From Luteimonas chenhongjianii (GTDB lineage Bacteria; Pseudomonadota; Gammaproteobacteria; Xanthomonadales; Xanthomonadaceae), in contig NZ_CP023406.1 of NCBI RefSeq assembly GCF_002327105.1, forward strand, positions 1,674,001 through 1,738,000: DNA of 64,000 nucleotides, read 5' to 3'. This document shows, in pieces, positions 16,207-25,448 of this stretch. Position 1 is the stretch's first letter. Each line of letters opens with the position of its first letter. The position numbers and the translations under genes are program-made. The notes beneath the pieces were generated by a model. It worked only from the letters and a program-made list of their open reading frames with translations. It made no database searches and was not told where the DNA came from.

Positions 16207-17318
16207 CAACCCGTCTCCAGTTCAGCGCGCCGGCGTTCGAATGCGGCGATCGCGTCGTCCACCGTGACCAGGGACATCACATCGTCGAACTCGATCTTGG
16301 TGCCCCACTTGAGGTCCGCAGCCGGCTTGCCCAGATAGCGGCGCGCGGCATCGTCATAGCGGTCCACGCAGAAGCGGCGGTCCGAATACGGGCCGCTGCG
16401 CGCCGGATTGCTGGCCGCGTGCAGCCCCAGCACCTTGGTGCCCATCGCGTTGGCGATATGCATGGGCCCCGAATCCGGCGTGACCAGCAGCTGCGCGCGC
16501 GACAGCAAGGCCGGCAGCTGCTTGAGTGTGTCCTTGCCGACCAGATCGAGCGCCTCGTGGCGCATCGCCGCGAGGATCGCATCGGATGTCTGCCGTTCCA
16601 GCTCGCTGCGCCCTCCGCACAGCACCACGCGCCAGCCGGCGTCCGCGGCGTGGTCGGCGAGGGCGGCGTAACGATCGGGATACCAGTTGCGGCGCACGTG
16701 GCTCGAACACGGGGAGATCATCAGTACCGGGCGGCCATCGTCGGGCCACTGCGCGCGCGCCCAGTCGAACGCGTCCTGCGGAACCGGCATGTCCCAGACC
16801 ACTTCGTTCTGGCGCAGTCCAAGCGGCTCGCAGAAGCTGCTGAGCGCATCGAGCACGTGGATGCCGGGGCGGTCGGGGATACGCTGGTTGATGAACAGGC
16901 CATGCAGATCCTTCGATCGCGCAGCATCGAAGCCGATCCGCTGCCGGGCCGGAATGAAGGCCGACAGCAGGTTCGCCCGCGCCGCGACCTGCATCTGCAG
17001 CAGGGCGTCGAACCGGCGCGCAGGCCCGAGGCGGGAGCGCAGCTCGCCGCGCACCGCGCGCATCCCGGCCAGTCCGCTCTTCTTGTCGTAGATCACGAAG
17101 TCCACGTCCGGCAGGCCGTCCAGCAGCCGGTGCTCTCCCTTGCCGATCACCCAGGTCAGCGCGACCTGGGGCCAGGCGGCCCGCAAGGTATGGATCAGCG
17201 GCAAGACATGGGTCACATCGCCGAGCGCGGACAGACGCAGCAGACAGATCGAGCGCGGCCCCCCGCGCGGCGACTCGACTGCGGCAGAGGGGGCGGAACC
17301 GGGCAGGGCAGTCGTCAA
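16206..17318 (-). CDS. Glycosyltransferase family 9 (LPS heptosyltransferase-like)
   Basis: This 370-residue protein has the GT9 fold features [22 protein letters not shown] near the N-terminus, then [21 protein letters not shown] and [27 protein letters not shown], the ADP-heptose-binding half. The family transfers heptose onto the LPS inner core at the cytoplasmic face of the inner membrane. Adjacency to Kdo kinase (kdkA), divergent with 20 bases between starts, fits an inner-core role, but whether it is WaaC, WaaF or another heptosyltransferase cannot be decided here. Residues 1-22 are poorly conserved, so the true start may be a little downstream. Confidence 0.88.
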   Translation of the reverse strand: MTTALPGSAPSAAVESPRGGPRSICLLRLSALGDVTHVLPLIHTLRAAWPQVALTWVIGKGEHRLLDGLPDVDFVIYDKKSGLAGMRAVRGELRSRLGPARRFDALLQMQVAARANLLSAFIPARQRIGFDAARSKDLHGLFINQRIPDRPGIHVLDALSSFCEPLGLRQNEVVWDMPVPQDAFDWARAQWPDDGRPVLMISPCSSHVRRNWYPDRYAALADHAADAGWRVVLCGGRSELERQTSDAILAAMRHEALDLVGKDTLKQLPALLSRAQLLVTPDSGPMHIANAMGTKVLGLHAASNPARSGPYSDRRFCVDRYDDAARRYLGKPAADLKWGTKIEFDDVMSLVTVDDAIAAFERRRAELETG

Positions 17319-17325
17319 GGCTTGG

Positions 17326-17331
17326 TAGACT
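17326..17331 (+). promoter_or_regulatory. Possible -10 element giving a leaderless kdkA mRNA
   Basis: TAGACT ends 7 bases before the kdkA ATG and no Shine-Dalgarno is present, so the transcript may start at the ATG. It sits in the 20-base gap to the divergent GT9 gene. No -35 box is clear. Confidence 0.35.
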
Positions 17332-17338
17332 CGCTTCT

Positions 17339-18109
17339 ATGAGCAGATTCGATCCCGCCGAGACTCTGACGCCGATTCCGGCCGGCGGCCGCGCGGGCGA
17401 TCATGCGGGGGAATACGGCGCCATTCTGTTCGACGGCACGCAGCTGCGGCAAGCCGATCCGCGCTGGTTCGATCCTGCGCTGTGGGGCGAGCGGGCGCAG
17501 CGGGTCGACGGATCGGGACGCGGCGGCGCGTGGTTCATCGACGCCTCGCACGGCCCCTGTGTGCTGCGCCAGTACCTGCGCGGCGGCCTGGTGGGGCGCT
17601 TCAACCGCGAGCAGCACCTGTGGCGCGGGACCGGTCATGTGCGCAGCTTCGTCGAGTTCCGGCTGTTGCGCGAGCTGCTGCGGCGCGGCCTGCCGGTTCC
17701 GCAGCCGATCGCCGCGAGCTATCTGAGGCGCGGCCTGGGTTATCGGGCGTGGATCCTGATGGAGCGGCTGGCGGATGTGCGGTCGCTGGCCGATCACATG
17801 GCCGATTCGCCTGCTGATGCCCCGCTCGAGCAGACCGGGCGGCTGATCGCCCGGTTCCATCGGGTCGGCCTCGATCATGCCGATCTCAACGCCCACAACA
17901 TTCTCTTCGACGGCGTCGGCAAGGGCTGGTTGATCGATTTCGACCGCGGGCGCCTGCGGATCCCCGAGACCCGTTGGCGCGAACGCAACCTCGCGAGGCT
18001 CAAGCGCTCGCTGCTGAAACTGCGCGGTGCCCGCGAAGTTTCCGCGGTGGAGGCGGATTTCGCGCGCCTGCGCCGGTCCTACGACGCGCTGTGGAGACGG
18101 GGCATCTGA
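17339..18109 (+). CDS. kdkA: 3-deoxy-D-manno-octulosonic acid (Kdo) kinase
   Basis: This 256-residue protein is a small kinase fold of the KdkA/RfaP type: [20 protein letters not shown] near the N-lobe, a catalytic loop [12 protein letters not shown] and metal-binding IDFDRGRLR. KdkA phosphorylates the first Kdo residue of the lipid A-Kdo core with ATP, a modification needed in xanthomonads and Haemophilus, which have a single Kdo. The gene's neighbours (GT9 heptosyltransferase, DUF6165-like) agree. The stop TGA overlaps the ATG of the MBL-fold gene, so these two are translationally coupled. Confidence 0.9.
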   Translation: MSRFDPAETLTPIPAGGRAGDHAGEYGAILFDGTQLRQADPRWFDPALWGERAQRVDGSGRGGAWFIDASHGPCVLRQYLRGGLVGRFNREQHLWRGTGHVRSFVEFRLLRELLRRGLPVPQPIAASYLRRGLGYRAWILMERLADVRSLADHMADSPADAPLEQTGRLIARFHRVGLDHADLNAHNILFDGVGKGWLIDFDRGRLRIPETRWRERNLARLKRSLLKLRGAREVSAVEADFARLRRSYDALWRRGI

Positions 18110-18879
18110 TGGTCGACCGGGAAGAGTGGGCCCTGCGTTTCCAGGGCGTCGGCAGTGCTTCCGCTGTCGCGTTGGGCTCGCCAATGGCCACGATCGAGCG
18201 CGATGGCGCACCGTGGCTGACGATCGACTGTGGCGCCGAAGGGCTGACCGCGTACCTGGGCCACTACGGCGAGGCGCCGCGCGCGCTGTTCGTCACCCAC
18301 GTGCACCTCGACCATGTAGCAGGCTTCGAACGACTGTTCGTCGACGGATATTTCGATCCCGCGCGTCGCGGCCGCACCCCTGTCTACGTGCCCGCGTCGG
18401 TGGTGCCGCTGCTGCACCGGCGGGTCGGCGATTATCCGAACGTGCTGGCCGAAGGCGGCGCCAACTTCTGGGACGCATTCCGGCTGATCCCGGTCGGGGA
18501 GGCGTTCTGGCACGACGGCGTCCGCCTGGAGGTGTTCCCGGTGCGCCACCACTGGCCCGAGACCGCCTACGGCCTGCGCCTGCCGGGAAGCCTGACCTGG
18601 AGCGGCGATACACGCCCGATCCCGGAAATGCTTGCGCGTTTCGCCGATCGCAGCGAACTCATCGCGCACGACTGCGGCCTGCTCGGCAATCCCTCGCACA
18701 GCGGCATCGACGACCTCGAGCGCGAGTACGCGCCGGAGCTGCTCGCGCGCTGCGTGCTCTATCACTATGCGTCGGCGGCCGATGGCGAGGCGCTGGAGGC
18801 GCGCGGCCATCGCATCGCCCGGCCCGGCGCGCGTTTCGCGCTGTCTGCACCGCTGGTGCCGCAGCATCCGGCCCGATGA
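18109..18879 (+). CDS. MBL-fold metallo-hydrolase
   Basis: A 256-residue metallo-beta-lactamase fold with the metal motif THVHLDHVAG (64-69 HVHLDH), a later FPVRHHWPETAYGLRL histidine segment, WSGDTRP and LIAHDCGL with the following NPSHSGIDD. The closest look is the RNase Z/PhnP-like class of MBL proteins, but no exosite arm typical of tRNase Z is obvious and the substrate is unknown. It starts inside the kdkA stop and its own stop overlaps the moaA start (ATGA), placing it in one transcript with kdkA and moaA. Confidence 0.8.
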   Translation: MVDREEWALRFQGVGSASAVALGSPMATIERDGAPWLTIDCGAEGLTAYLGHYGEAPRALFVTHVHLDHVAGFERLFVDGYFDPARRGRTPVYVPASVVPLLHRRVGDYPNVLAEGGANFWDAFRLIPVGEAFWHDGVRLEVFPVRHHWPETAYGLRLPGSLTWSGDTRPIPEMLARFADRSELIAHDCGLLGNPSHSGIDDLEREYAPELLARCVLYHYASAADGEALEARGHRIARPGARFALSAPLVPQHPAR

Positions 18880-19898
18880 GCGCGCTCCCCCATCTGCCGC
18901 AGGCGCCACTCGATCGCCTGGGTCGGCCGCTCCACGATCTGCGCCTGTCGGTCATCGAAGCCTGCAACTTCCGCTGCGGCTACTGCATGCCGGCCGATCG
19001 CGTGCCCGACGACTACGGCTACGACCGCGCCGCTCGCCTGTCCTTCGACGAGATCGAAACGCTGGTGCGCGGCTTCGCCCGTCTCGGCATGCACAAGCTG
19101 CGCCTGACCGGCGGCGAGCCGCTGCTGCGAAAAGGGCTGCCGACGCTCGTCGAGCGCCTGGCGAAAATCCCGGGCATCGAGGATCTGGCGATGACCACCA
19201 ACGCATCGCTGCTCGCGCGGCATGCGCAGGCGCTGCGGGATGCCGGTCTGCAGCGCCTGACGATCAGTCTCGATGCGCTCGATCCGGCGCTGTTCCGCGA
19301 ACTGTCGGGCCGGCGCGGCGAGATCGACGACGTGCTCGATGGCGTCGCCGCCGCCGAGCGGGCCGGATTCGGCTCGATCAAGTTCAACTGCGTCGTGCAG
19401 CGCGGCGTCAACGACCACGAGGTCGAGCGCATGGCGGAGCACTTCCGCAACAGCGGTCACGTGCTGCGCTTCATCGAATACATGGATGTCGGTACCTGCA
19501 ACGGCTGGGACCGTGCGCGGGTGGTGCCGTCGCGCGAACTGCATGCACGTATCCACGCGAGGTGGCCGCTGCGCGCACTGGACGCGAACTATCGCGGCGA
19601 AGTGGCGCAGCGCCACGCCTATGCCGACGGCGCTGGCGAGATCGGCTTCATCAGTTCGGTGACCGCGCCGTTCTGCGGCGATTGCCAGCGCGCCCGCGTA
19701 TCCGCCGACGGCAGCCTGTATACCTGCCTGTTCTCGGGCGACGGGCAACCGATGCGCGGTTGGCTGGCCGAGGGCGAGGGCGCCTTCGCAGCGCGGCTGT
19801 CGGAGGCGTGGTCGCGTCGCACGGATCGTTACAGCGAGTTGCGCGGCAGCGCGCGCGGGTCGCGCAAGCCGGTCGAGATGTTTCTGGTCGGGGGCTGA
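18876..19898 (+). CDS. moaA: GTP 3',8-cyclase (molybdenum cofactor biosynthesis MoaA)
   Basis: A 340-residue radical-SAM enzyme. The N-terminal cluster is CNFRCGYC (Cys-30/34/37), followed by LRLTGGEPLLR and MTTNASLLA. The C-terminal substrate-binding cluster has FCGDCQRARVSADGSLYTCLF, and the chain ends in the Gly-Gly tail needed for radical generation. It rearranges GTP to 3',8-cH2GTP, the first step of molybdopterin synthesis. It overlaps the MBL gene by four bases. moaC-moaD-moaE follow after 376 bases. Confidence 0.96.
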   Translation: MSALPHLPQAPLDRLGRPLHDLRLSVIEACNFRCGYCMPADRVPDDYGYDRAARLSFDEIETLVRGFARLGMHKLRLTGGEPLLRKGLPTLVERLAKIPGIEDLAMTTNASLLARHAQALRDAGLQRLTISLDALDPALFRELSGRRGEIDDVLDGVAAAERAGFGSIKFNCVVQRGVNDHEVERMAEHFRNSGHVLRFIEYMDVGTCNGWDRARVVPSRELHARIHARWPLRALDANYRGEVAQRHAYADGAGEIGFISSVTAPFCGDCQRARVSADGSLYTCLFSGDGQPMRGWLAEGEGAFAARLSEAWSRRTDRYSELRGSARGSRKPVEMFLVGG

Positions 19899-20274
19899 GC
19901 CCGGCGCGCCGCCACGTGTCTCCCACGCAGCCTTGCTTCACCCTCGGCGCGCTACTCCGCCGAAAGAAAGCCCGATCGCCGAAGCTTTGCGCGGGACGGC
20001 GCTCTGGCTGACGGCCTCGCCGGAAGCGCACTGTCGGCAGGGCTTGTTGCAGCGTCCGGCGTGTCCCCGGGCGGGCGCGGTGTGTGCGCCGCGTCGCAGC
20101 CGGCGTCGTCTACGTCCTTCCGCAGCCACGCATGCTGGCAGTGTTGCGCGCGCCTGATGAAGCGGTTCGTGGCGGGATCTCCAGGGGGCGTCTGCTGTCG
20201 CGCCTTGGCGCATCAAGGGACGGCCGACAGCGGGGCCGGTACCATCTGGGCCTCCGCATTCGAGGCGCAGGCGC
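19899..20274. other. Leader/intergenic region before moaC
   Basis: A 376-base gap splits moaA from moaC. TACCAT at 20240-20245 is a possible -10 for the moaC operon. I could not fold a Moco-riboswitch-like structure with confidence, and no coding frame has family features. Confidence 0.4.
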
Positions 20275-20790
20275 ATGGCCCGCAGCACAACACCAGCGCG
20301 CACCGCGCTCACCCACATCGATGCCGAAGGACGCCCGACGATGGTCGACGTGTCCGGCAAGGCCACCACGGCGCGCGCCGCGAGCGCCGAGTGCCGGGTG
20401 CGGTTTCCGGCGGACATCGCCGCGCAGCTGCACGCCAATGGTCTGCGCAGCGCCAAGGGCGGCATCGTCGATACCGCGATCATCGCCGGCACGATGGCGG
20501 TCAAGCGCACCCACGAGCTGATTCCGTTCTGTCATCCGCTGCCGATCGATGGCGTGCGCATCGCGATCGACTGGCATGGCGAACGCGAATTGCGCATCGA
20601 ATGCACCGTCAGGACGACGCATCGCACCGGCGTGGAGATGGAGGCGCTGACCGGCGCCACGATCGCCGCGCTGACGATCTACGACATGTGCAAGGCGCTT
20701 TCGCACGCGATCGTGCTCGGCCCGGCGAAGCTGGTGGGTAAACGCGGCGGCAAGCGCGATGTGGGCACGGTAGCGGGAGAGACGCGATGA
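20275..20790 (+). CDS. moaC: Cyclic pyranopterin monophosphate synthase (MoaC)
   Basis: This 171-residue protein has the family landmarks [81 protein letters not shown] and the KRGGKRD tail. MoaC converts the MoaA product to cyclic pyranopterin monophosphate. It overlaps moaD by four bases (ATGA), so translation is coupled. Confidence 0.96.
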   Translation: MARSTTPARTALTHIDAEGRPTMVDVSGKATTARAASAECRVRFPADIAAQLHANGLRSAKGGIVDTAIIAGTMAVKRTHELIPFCHPLPIDGVRIAIDWHGERELRIECTVRTTHRTGVEMEALTGATIAALTIYDMCKALSHAIVLGPAKLVGKRGGKRDVGTVAGETR

Positions 20791-21029
20791 CCGAGGTACG
20801 CCTGCTGTACTTCGCCAGCCTGCGCGACGCCGCCGGACAGGGCGAGGAAGCCTGGTCCACCGACGCGCCCGACCTGCGTGCGCTCTATGCCGAACTGCAG
20901 GCGCGTCACGGCTTTCCGCTGTCGGTCGAACAGCTGCGCGTGGCGGTCGACGGCACCTTCGCGCGCTGGAGCGACGCGGTGCGTAGCGGCAGCGAGATCG
21001 CCTTCATTCCCCCGGTCAGCGGAGGCTGA
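20787..21029 (+). CDS. moaD: Molybdopterin synthase small subunit (sulfur carrier MoaD)
   Basis: This 80-residue ubiquitin-like protein ends [10 protein letters not shown]; the C-terminal Gly-Gly is adenylated and then thiocarboxylated to carry sulfur to molybdopterin synthase. It is coupled to moaC and followed at once by moaE, its complex partner. Confidence 0.95.
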   Translation: MTEVRLLYFASLRDAAGQGEEAWSTDAPDLRALYAELQARHGFPLSVEQLRVAVDGTFARWSDAVRSGSEIAFIPPVSGG

Positions 21030-21030
21030 A

Positions 21031-21474
21031 ATGGACGAGCGTGATTTCTGGCTGGCTGATGCGCCGGTCGACCTGGCACTCCTGCGTCGTCGCGTGGAAC
21101 ACGAACGCGCGGGCGCGTTCGCAAGCTTCGAGGGCTGGGTACGCAACCACAACGAGGGCCGGCCCGTGCTGGGCCTGCGTTACGAGTCCTATGTCGCGCT
21201 GGCGCAAGCAGAGGGCGCGAAAGTCGTGGCCGAGGCCCGCGAGCGTTTCGCGCTGTGCGCTGCGGTGTGCGTGCACCGGATCGGCGATCTGGCGATCGGC
21301 GACATGGCGGTGTGGGTCGGCGTGAGCGCGCCGCACCGTGGCGCCGCCTTCGATGCCTGCCGCTACATCATCGACGAGATCAAGGATCGCGTGCCGATCT
21401 GGAAGCACGAGCGCTATGCCGATGGCGACGCGGGCTGGCTGCATCCCGAGCCGGTGCGGGGCGATCGGGCATGA
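21031..21474 (+). CDS. moaE: Molybdopterin synthase catalytic subunit (MoaE)
   Basis: A 147-residue protein with GAFASFEGWVRNHNEGRPVLGLRYE, RIGDLAIGDMAVWVGVSAPHRGAAFDACRYIIDEIK and the catalytic lysines in VPIWKHE. It inserts two sulfurs into precursor Z using MoaD. GGAGG lies 5 bases before the ATG. Its stop overlaps the start of the YncE-like gene (ATGA). Confidence 0.96.
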   Translation: MDERDFWLADAPVDLALLRRRVEHERAGAFASFEGWVRNHNEGRPVLGLRYESYVALAQAEGAKVVAEARERFALCAAVCVHRIGDLAIGDMAVWVGVSAPHRGAAFDACRYIIDEIKDRVPIWKHERYADGDAGWLHPEPVRGDRA

Positions 21475-22487
21475 CGCGCGGCGCGCTGTTGGCCTTCGTG
21501 CTCGCCGCGCTGACGACGGGCGCGCAGGCGCAGCCCAGCCTGCTGGTGGGCAACAAATCCGCAGACACGGTCTGGGCCCTGGACCGGGCAAGCGGTGCGC
21601 GCATTGCCGAATACGCAACAGGGCCCGCGCCGCACGAGATCGCGGTGTCTGCCGATGGTCGATCCGCCGTGGTGACGACTTACGGCCACAAGAGCGCAAG
21701 CCACAGTCTGGCGGTGATCGATCTCGTCAGCGGCAGCACACGCACCATCGATCTCGGTGCTCACGGGCGCCCGCACGGGCTGCAATTGCTCGCCGACGGC
21801 ACCGCGCTGGTCACCACCGAGGCCAGCGGGGCGCTGCTGCGCGTGGATGTAGGGCAGGGTGAGGTGATCGGTGTCGCCGATGTCGGCGAAGGCCTGGGCC
21901 ACATGGTCGCGGTCTCCCGCGATGGCGCAGCGGCCTACGTCAGCAAGATCCGTGCGGGCACGGTGGTGCGGTTGGACCTGGCATCGATGCGCGCGACCAC
22001 GGAGCGACGCGCGGGCGCCGGCGCCGAGGGCATCGCCGTGGCGCCCGATGGGCGCGTGTGGGTGACCAACCGCGCGGACGACACGGTGACCGTGCACCAT
22101 CCCGACTCGCTGGAGTTGCTCGCCACGCTGCCGAGCAGTGGCTTCCCGATCCGCGTCGTGTTCACGCCGGATGGCCGCCATGCACTGGTCACCAATGCGA
22201 CTGCGGCGACGTTGTCGGTGTTCGATGCCGCGACGCATGCCGCGGTGGCGACGGTCGCGCTCGCGCCACCGGACGCGGCGCTGCAGGACACCTTGCTCGG
22301 CAGCGGGCCTTTGCCGATCGGGGCGGTCGTCGATCCGCTGCAGCCGCGCGCCTATGTCGCGATCAGCGGCGCGGACCGGATTGCCGTCATCGATACCCGC
22401 GACTGGCGCGTACTCGCGTACTGGACGACAGGGCGCGAGCCGGATGCCCTGGCCGTCGTGCCCGGAGAGTCTCCGCGTGATCCGTGA
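21471..22487 (+). CDS. YncE-like secreted beta-propeller protein
   Basis: A 338-residue protein with a signal peptide (cleavage near AQA, residue 20) followed by repeated blade motifs such as PHEIAVSADGRSAVVTTYG, GHMVAVSRDGAAAYVSK, AEGIAVAPDGRVWVTNR, PIRVVFTPDGRHALVTN and PIGAVVDPLQPRAYVAI, a seven-bladed YVTN/YncE-type propeller. Members are periplasmic and of uncertain function. Its start overlaps moaE, so it is translated with the Moco operon, and a lipoprotein gene overlaps its end by 11 bases. A role tied to a periplasmic molybdoenzyme is possible but not shown. Confidence 0.8.
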   Translation: MTRGALLAFVLAALTTGAQAQPSLLVGNKSADTVWALDRASGARIAEYATGPAPHEIAVSADGRSAVVTTYGHKSASHSLAVIDLVSGSTRTIDLGAHGRPHGLQLLADGTALVTTEASGALLRVDVGQGEVIGVADVGEGLGHMVAVSRDGAAAYVSKIRAGTVVRLDLASMRATTERRAGAGAEGIAVAPDGRVWVTNRADDTVTVHHPDSLELLATLPSSGFPIRVVFTPDGRHALVTNATAATLSVFDAATHAAVATVALAPPDAALQDTLLGSGPLPIGAVVDPLQPRAYVAISGADRIAVIDTRDWRVLAYWTTGREPDALAVVPGESPRDP

Positions 22488-23031
22488 GTTCGCGCTCTTC
22501 GCTGCGACGGTGCTGCTGACGGCGTGCGCGTCCTCGCCGCCGCCAGCGGTACTGCCGTCGCCCGCTCCACAGGGCGCTGTCGGTGCGTCGCTGATCCAGC
22601 CGGCCAGCGGGAGCCGGCGCATGGACCTCGCGCGCAATCGGCGCTTCATCCATCCCAACCTCGAGACGTCGACCTTGCCGGCTTATCCGGCGGACTTGCT
22701 GGCGTTGCGACTCGCGCCGGTGGTGGTCTGCGTCGATGCGGTGATCGATGTCGCCGGAATGGTGTCCGCCGCGAAGGTGCGCAGGGATGACGACTGCGCG
22801 CCGCCGGTCGGTCTCGATACCGCCGCCTTCGAAGCCTCGGCGCTGCAGGCGGTGCGCAGCTGGAGCTACGCGCCGGCGCTGTTATGCGAGGCGCCGCCGG
22901 ACTTCGACGGCGACGACGCCTGTCAGGCGGACGACGCGGTGGAGACGCCAACCGCGGTGCGCCTGTCCTATGCGTTCCGCTTCAGCCAGCAGGCGGGTGC
23001 GCCGCAGGTGGAGCGAGTGGGCGGGCGATGA
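22477..23031 (+). CDS. Small lipoprotein with TonB-C-like segment
   Basis: The GTG at 22477 has GGAGAG seven bases upstream and produces a 184-residue protein with lipobox LTAC (Cys-17). The part from ~55 on (YPADLLALRLAPVVVCVDAVIDVAGMVSAAKV ... ASALQAVRSWSYAPAL) resembles the C-terminal domain of TonB-family energy transducers, but there is no TonB membrane anchor or proline spacer, so energy transduction is doubtful. Two close cysteine-containing loops (CEAPPDFDGDDAC) could form a disulfide. It overlaps the YncE-like gene and precedes ffs. Function unknown. Confidence 0.65.
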   Translation: MIREFALFAATVLLTACASSPPPAVLPSPAPQGAVGASLIQPASGSRRMDLARNRRFIHPNLETSTLPAYPADLLALRLAPVVVCVDAVIDVAGMVSAAKVRRDDDCAPPVGLDTAAFEASALQAVRSWSYAPALLCEAPPDFDGDDACQADDAVETPTAVRLSYAFRFSQQAGAPQVERVGGR

Positions 23032-23065
23032 GTCGCGGCCGATAGGCGCCGCGCCGCGGGCCTGC

Positions 23066-23071
23066 TAAACT
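23066..23071 (+). promoter_or_regulatory. Possible -10 element of ffs
   Basis: TAAACT within TGCTAAACTCCGCG lies about 55 bases before the recognisable SRP RNA stem. No convincing -35 is visible. A hairpin (GTCGGGC/GCCCGAC, 23095-23112) lies between it and the RNA core. Confidence 0.35.
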
Positions 23072-23124
23072 CCGCGTCCCGCTGAACCGGTGGGGTCGGG
23101 CCGATGCCCGACGTGTGTCTCCAT

Positions 23125-23235
23125 GGTGGCCCCGTCGGCCCCTCGCGACGCTAGATCGAAAATCCCGCCAGGGCCGGAAGGCAGCAACGGTATCGGTCGA
23201 TGCGGGTGCCGAGGTCAGTCGGCGGGGCCATCACC
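23125..23235 (+). ncRNA. ffs: Signal recognition particle RNA (4.5S, bacterial small type)
   Basis: The conserved Ffh-binding domain is present as CCAGG...GCCGGAAGGC...AGCAACGG (about 23167-23189), with the GGAA tetraloop flanked by the asymmetric loop sequences. The outer helix pairs TGGCCCCGTCGGC (23127-23139) with GTCGGCGGGGCCA (23218-23230), and the GGTG/CACC ends extend it. The RNA forms SRP with Ffh and targets inner-membrane proteins. Exact 5' and 3' ends are uncertain. In Pseudomonas and Bacillus this gene is next to dnaX, which here is 31 kb away. Confidence 0.92.
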
Positions 23236-24170
23236 TTGTCTGCAGCCGTACTGCCATCGCATGCCTGTGTCCGCAAGGGCGCGCGTGGCAGACGTCCCTG
23301 TGCACCCGGGAATCGGCGCCCGGCGACGCGTGCCGCAGATCAACATGCTTCGGGCGCCGGGTGAAACCGATCCTGCAGGCGGTTCGCCCGTTCCGGCACA
23401 GTTGGGCACCACCTGTCACCGGGCCAACATCTGCCAGCTGCTGCGCTGCGCGCCCGACGGGTACCCCGCTGCTCGGTTGGGCGCAGGCCCGATTTCCGAC
23501 CGCATCCACGCGGTGATTCTCTCGATGCGCTGTCGCCCGTACTGGCGATCGCAGCCGGCGGCGCGGCGCCGCTTCCTGCGCACGCTCACCCAGGCCCGCG
23601 ACTGTGGCGGATCAGCGTGAGCCGGACGGCCCCGGGGTGGAAACATCCATGACCGGTCGGTGAGCGCCGGTTGCGAGGAAAGGTCTTGCCGCGCCCGGTC
23701 TCGTTCCTCGAGGAGACCGGCCTCCAATTGCTTTTCAGGGGGGCGCTACCCGATAGCAAGATCAGCAAGATCCCAGCAAGATTGGAGACGCGCGCATCCC
23801 GGATGGCCGGCGAGAATCCATTCCCGATATGTGGATCAGCGAGGCAGGAAATCATCAAACCGATATGGCGCCCGTGGTGACGGTTTCCTGTCCATCCAGG
23901 GCCACCAGGCACGGGGTGCCCGCGTGGCCGGTGCGGAACAGACCGATTCGTCACTCGGGTTCTGACCGTCGTGGATGACGAGTAGTATCCGATGCACAGG
24001 ATTACGACTCCCCTAAACCATCCTTTACCGAACATTCTGCCGGCCAGGTCGCCCAGCTAAGGATATGGGTAGACCACAGCAACCAATGGCCCGGCCCTCT
24101 CTGCGGTGAATCGATCGGCTGCGTTGCGAAACATGCCCGATCCGCTCGCCGCGGCCCAGGGAGAAACACC
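23236..24170. other. 935-bp region without a recognised gene at the left edge of the accessory block
   Basis: Frames of up to ~176 codons on both strands have no family features, and the base composition is less GC-biased than the core genes, for example around 23960-24070. It contains the AraC gene promoter near its right end. I see no integrase or tRNA duplicate. Confidence 0.45.
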
Positions 24171-25082
24171 ATGTCTGCCCACCCGTCGTTCAATCACTGG
24201 TTCGCCCAGGGGCAACAGGCCACCTACGTGCGCACGCACAAGTCGCCAGGGGGGATCCTGCAGCTGCTTGAAATGGAACGGCCCGGCGGAGATATGTCCC
24301 GCCCGGCGCTGCCGGAGCTCGTGCTGTCCCAGGACCTGCTCGGTGGCAGTCGCGTCCACGGCGACTCGGGAGGCGGGCGCTTCGATGTGGTGAGCGAGAA
24401 GGGCGCTTTCTATCTTTCGGCCCCCGACGTGGTCAATACGATCACGATCGACGTCAGGCATCGGACCCGTGCCCTGGCGTTTCCAGCGGCCCAGTGGCAG
24501 GGCGTGCTCGACGAAGCGGTCGACGGCCGGTTTTCAATGGAATGCCTTCGACTTTACCGGGGAATGTTCCATTCGCCGGCAATGCGATCAGCGCTTCGGA
24601 GTCTGTGGATCTTGTGCGAGGAAGAAGGTGCGCCGTCCCGTCTGCTGGTGCGGGCCGCAGGTTGCGAAATCCTCGCCGAGATATGCCGGCTCGGGGGTAC
24701 GCCATTCACTCCGGCGAAGGGCGGCCTTGCGACGGGAGCGCAGCGGCGTTGTGTGGACCTCATGCACGCGCGGCTGTCGGAGGACATCAGTCTGGACGAG
24801 CTTGCAGCGGAGGCGCAGCTCTCGCCGTTTCATTTCGCACGGATGTTCAAGCAGAGCGTCGGTGTTCCGCCCCGGGCCTATCTGACCCGGCTGAGGATGG
24901 AGCGGGCCTGCGAACTGCTCGAAGGGACCGAGCTGTCCGTCACCGAGATCGCCCTCGAGGTGGGTTACTCGTCCAACCAGGTCCTTGCTCGGATTTTCCG
25001 CAAACACCAGCAGATGAGCCCGTCCGACTATCGACGGATCGTTCGCGACCCGGAGTCCTCGGGCGCCAGCGATTGGGCATGA
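24171..25082 (+). CDS. AraC-family transcriptional regulator
   Basis: This 303-residue protein has an N-terminal cupin-like sensing region (~1-190) and a C-terminal double helix-turn-helix: ISLDELAAEAQLSPFHFARMFKQSVGVPPRAYLTRLRME and LSVTEIALEVGYSSNQVLARIFRKHQQMSPSDYRR, the AraC/XylS pattern. GGGAGA lies before the ATG at 24171. The N-terminal ligand is unknown. Downstream on the same strand are only degenerate gene remnants (about 25.4-25.9 kb), so its original target operon may have been lost; the functional genes beyond are on the minus strand. Confidence 0.88.
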   Translation: MSAHPSFNHWFAQGQQATYVRTHKSPGGILQLLEMERPGGDMSRPALPELVLSQDLLGGSRVHGDSGGGRFDVVSEKGAFYLSAPDVVNTITIDVRHRTRALAFPAAQWQGVLDEAVDGRFSMECLRLYRGMFHSPAMRSALRSLWILCEEEGAPSRLLVRAAGCEILAEICRLGGTPFTPAKGGLATGAQRRCVDLMHARLSEDISLDELAAEAQLSPFHFARMFKQSVGVPPRAYLTRLRMERACELLEGTELSVTEIALEVGYSSNQVLARIFRKHQQMSPSDYRRIVRDPESSGASDWA

Positions 25083-25440
25083 GCGGCGCTGAGTCCCGGT
25101 GTCGGGTTTCGAGTGCGGGCGATTGATCGCGTAAGAGCAAGCGTCGCGCGGTTTCCGGCCAGGCGCAGCAGCTGGCCCGACGTCCTCCTGAGGACAGGGG
25201 AGGGGGCGCCCGCGAGTTGCTGGACCCCCGGCTACCCGATCAACGCTTCTGTCGGAGCAATTCCCATGTCTCGACCACGCAACGAAGGCGTATTGCGCTT
25301 CGTCTACCAGGAACCCGGGCCGCTACGAGTCAGGCCGCGCCCCGCGTTGGACAGGCGCGATGCATTGGTGGCTTCTTCCGTCGGACTTTCCAGAAACGCC
25401 CAGCCTTCCATTCCGCAACACTCCCGTACGGCGCGCGGCC
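25083..25440. other. Intergenic region after the AraC gene
   Basis: No supported gene. It precedes degenerate gene fragments and may contain the decayed promoter region of the operon once controlled by the AraC regulator. Confidence 0.4.
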
Positions 25441-25448
25441 AGGGAGGT

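Noticed and set aside
13516..16338. 940-codon plus-strand open frame through dnaQ, the phosphatase and tRNA-Ser
   Set aside because: It reads across well-supported genes and a tRNA in other frames or strands and has no protein features.
19899..20274. Moco riboswitch before moaC
   Set aside because: I could not recognise the conserved multi-stem structure; a covariance-model search would be needed to decide.
23586..24035. 149-codon minus-strand frame after ffs
   Set aside because: The composition is irregular, with no domain features and no ribosome site; it is more likely non-coding.
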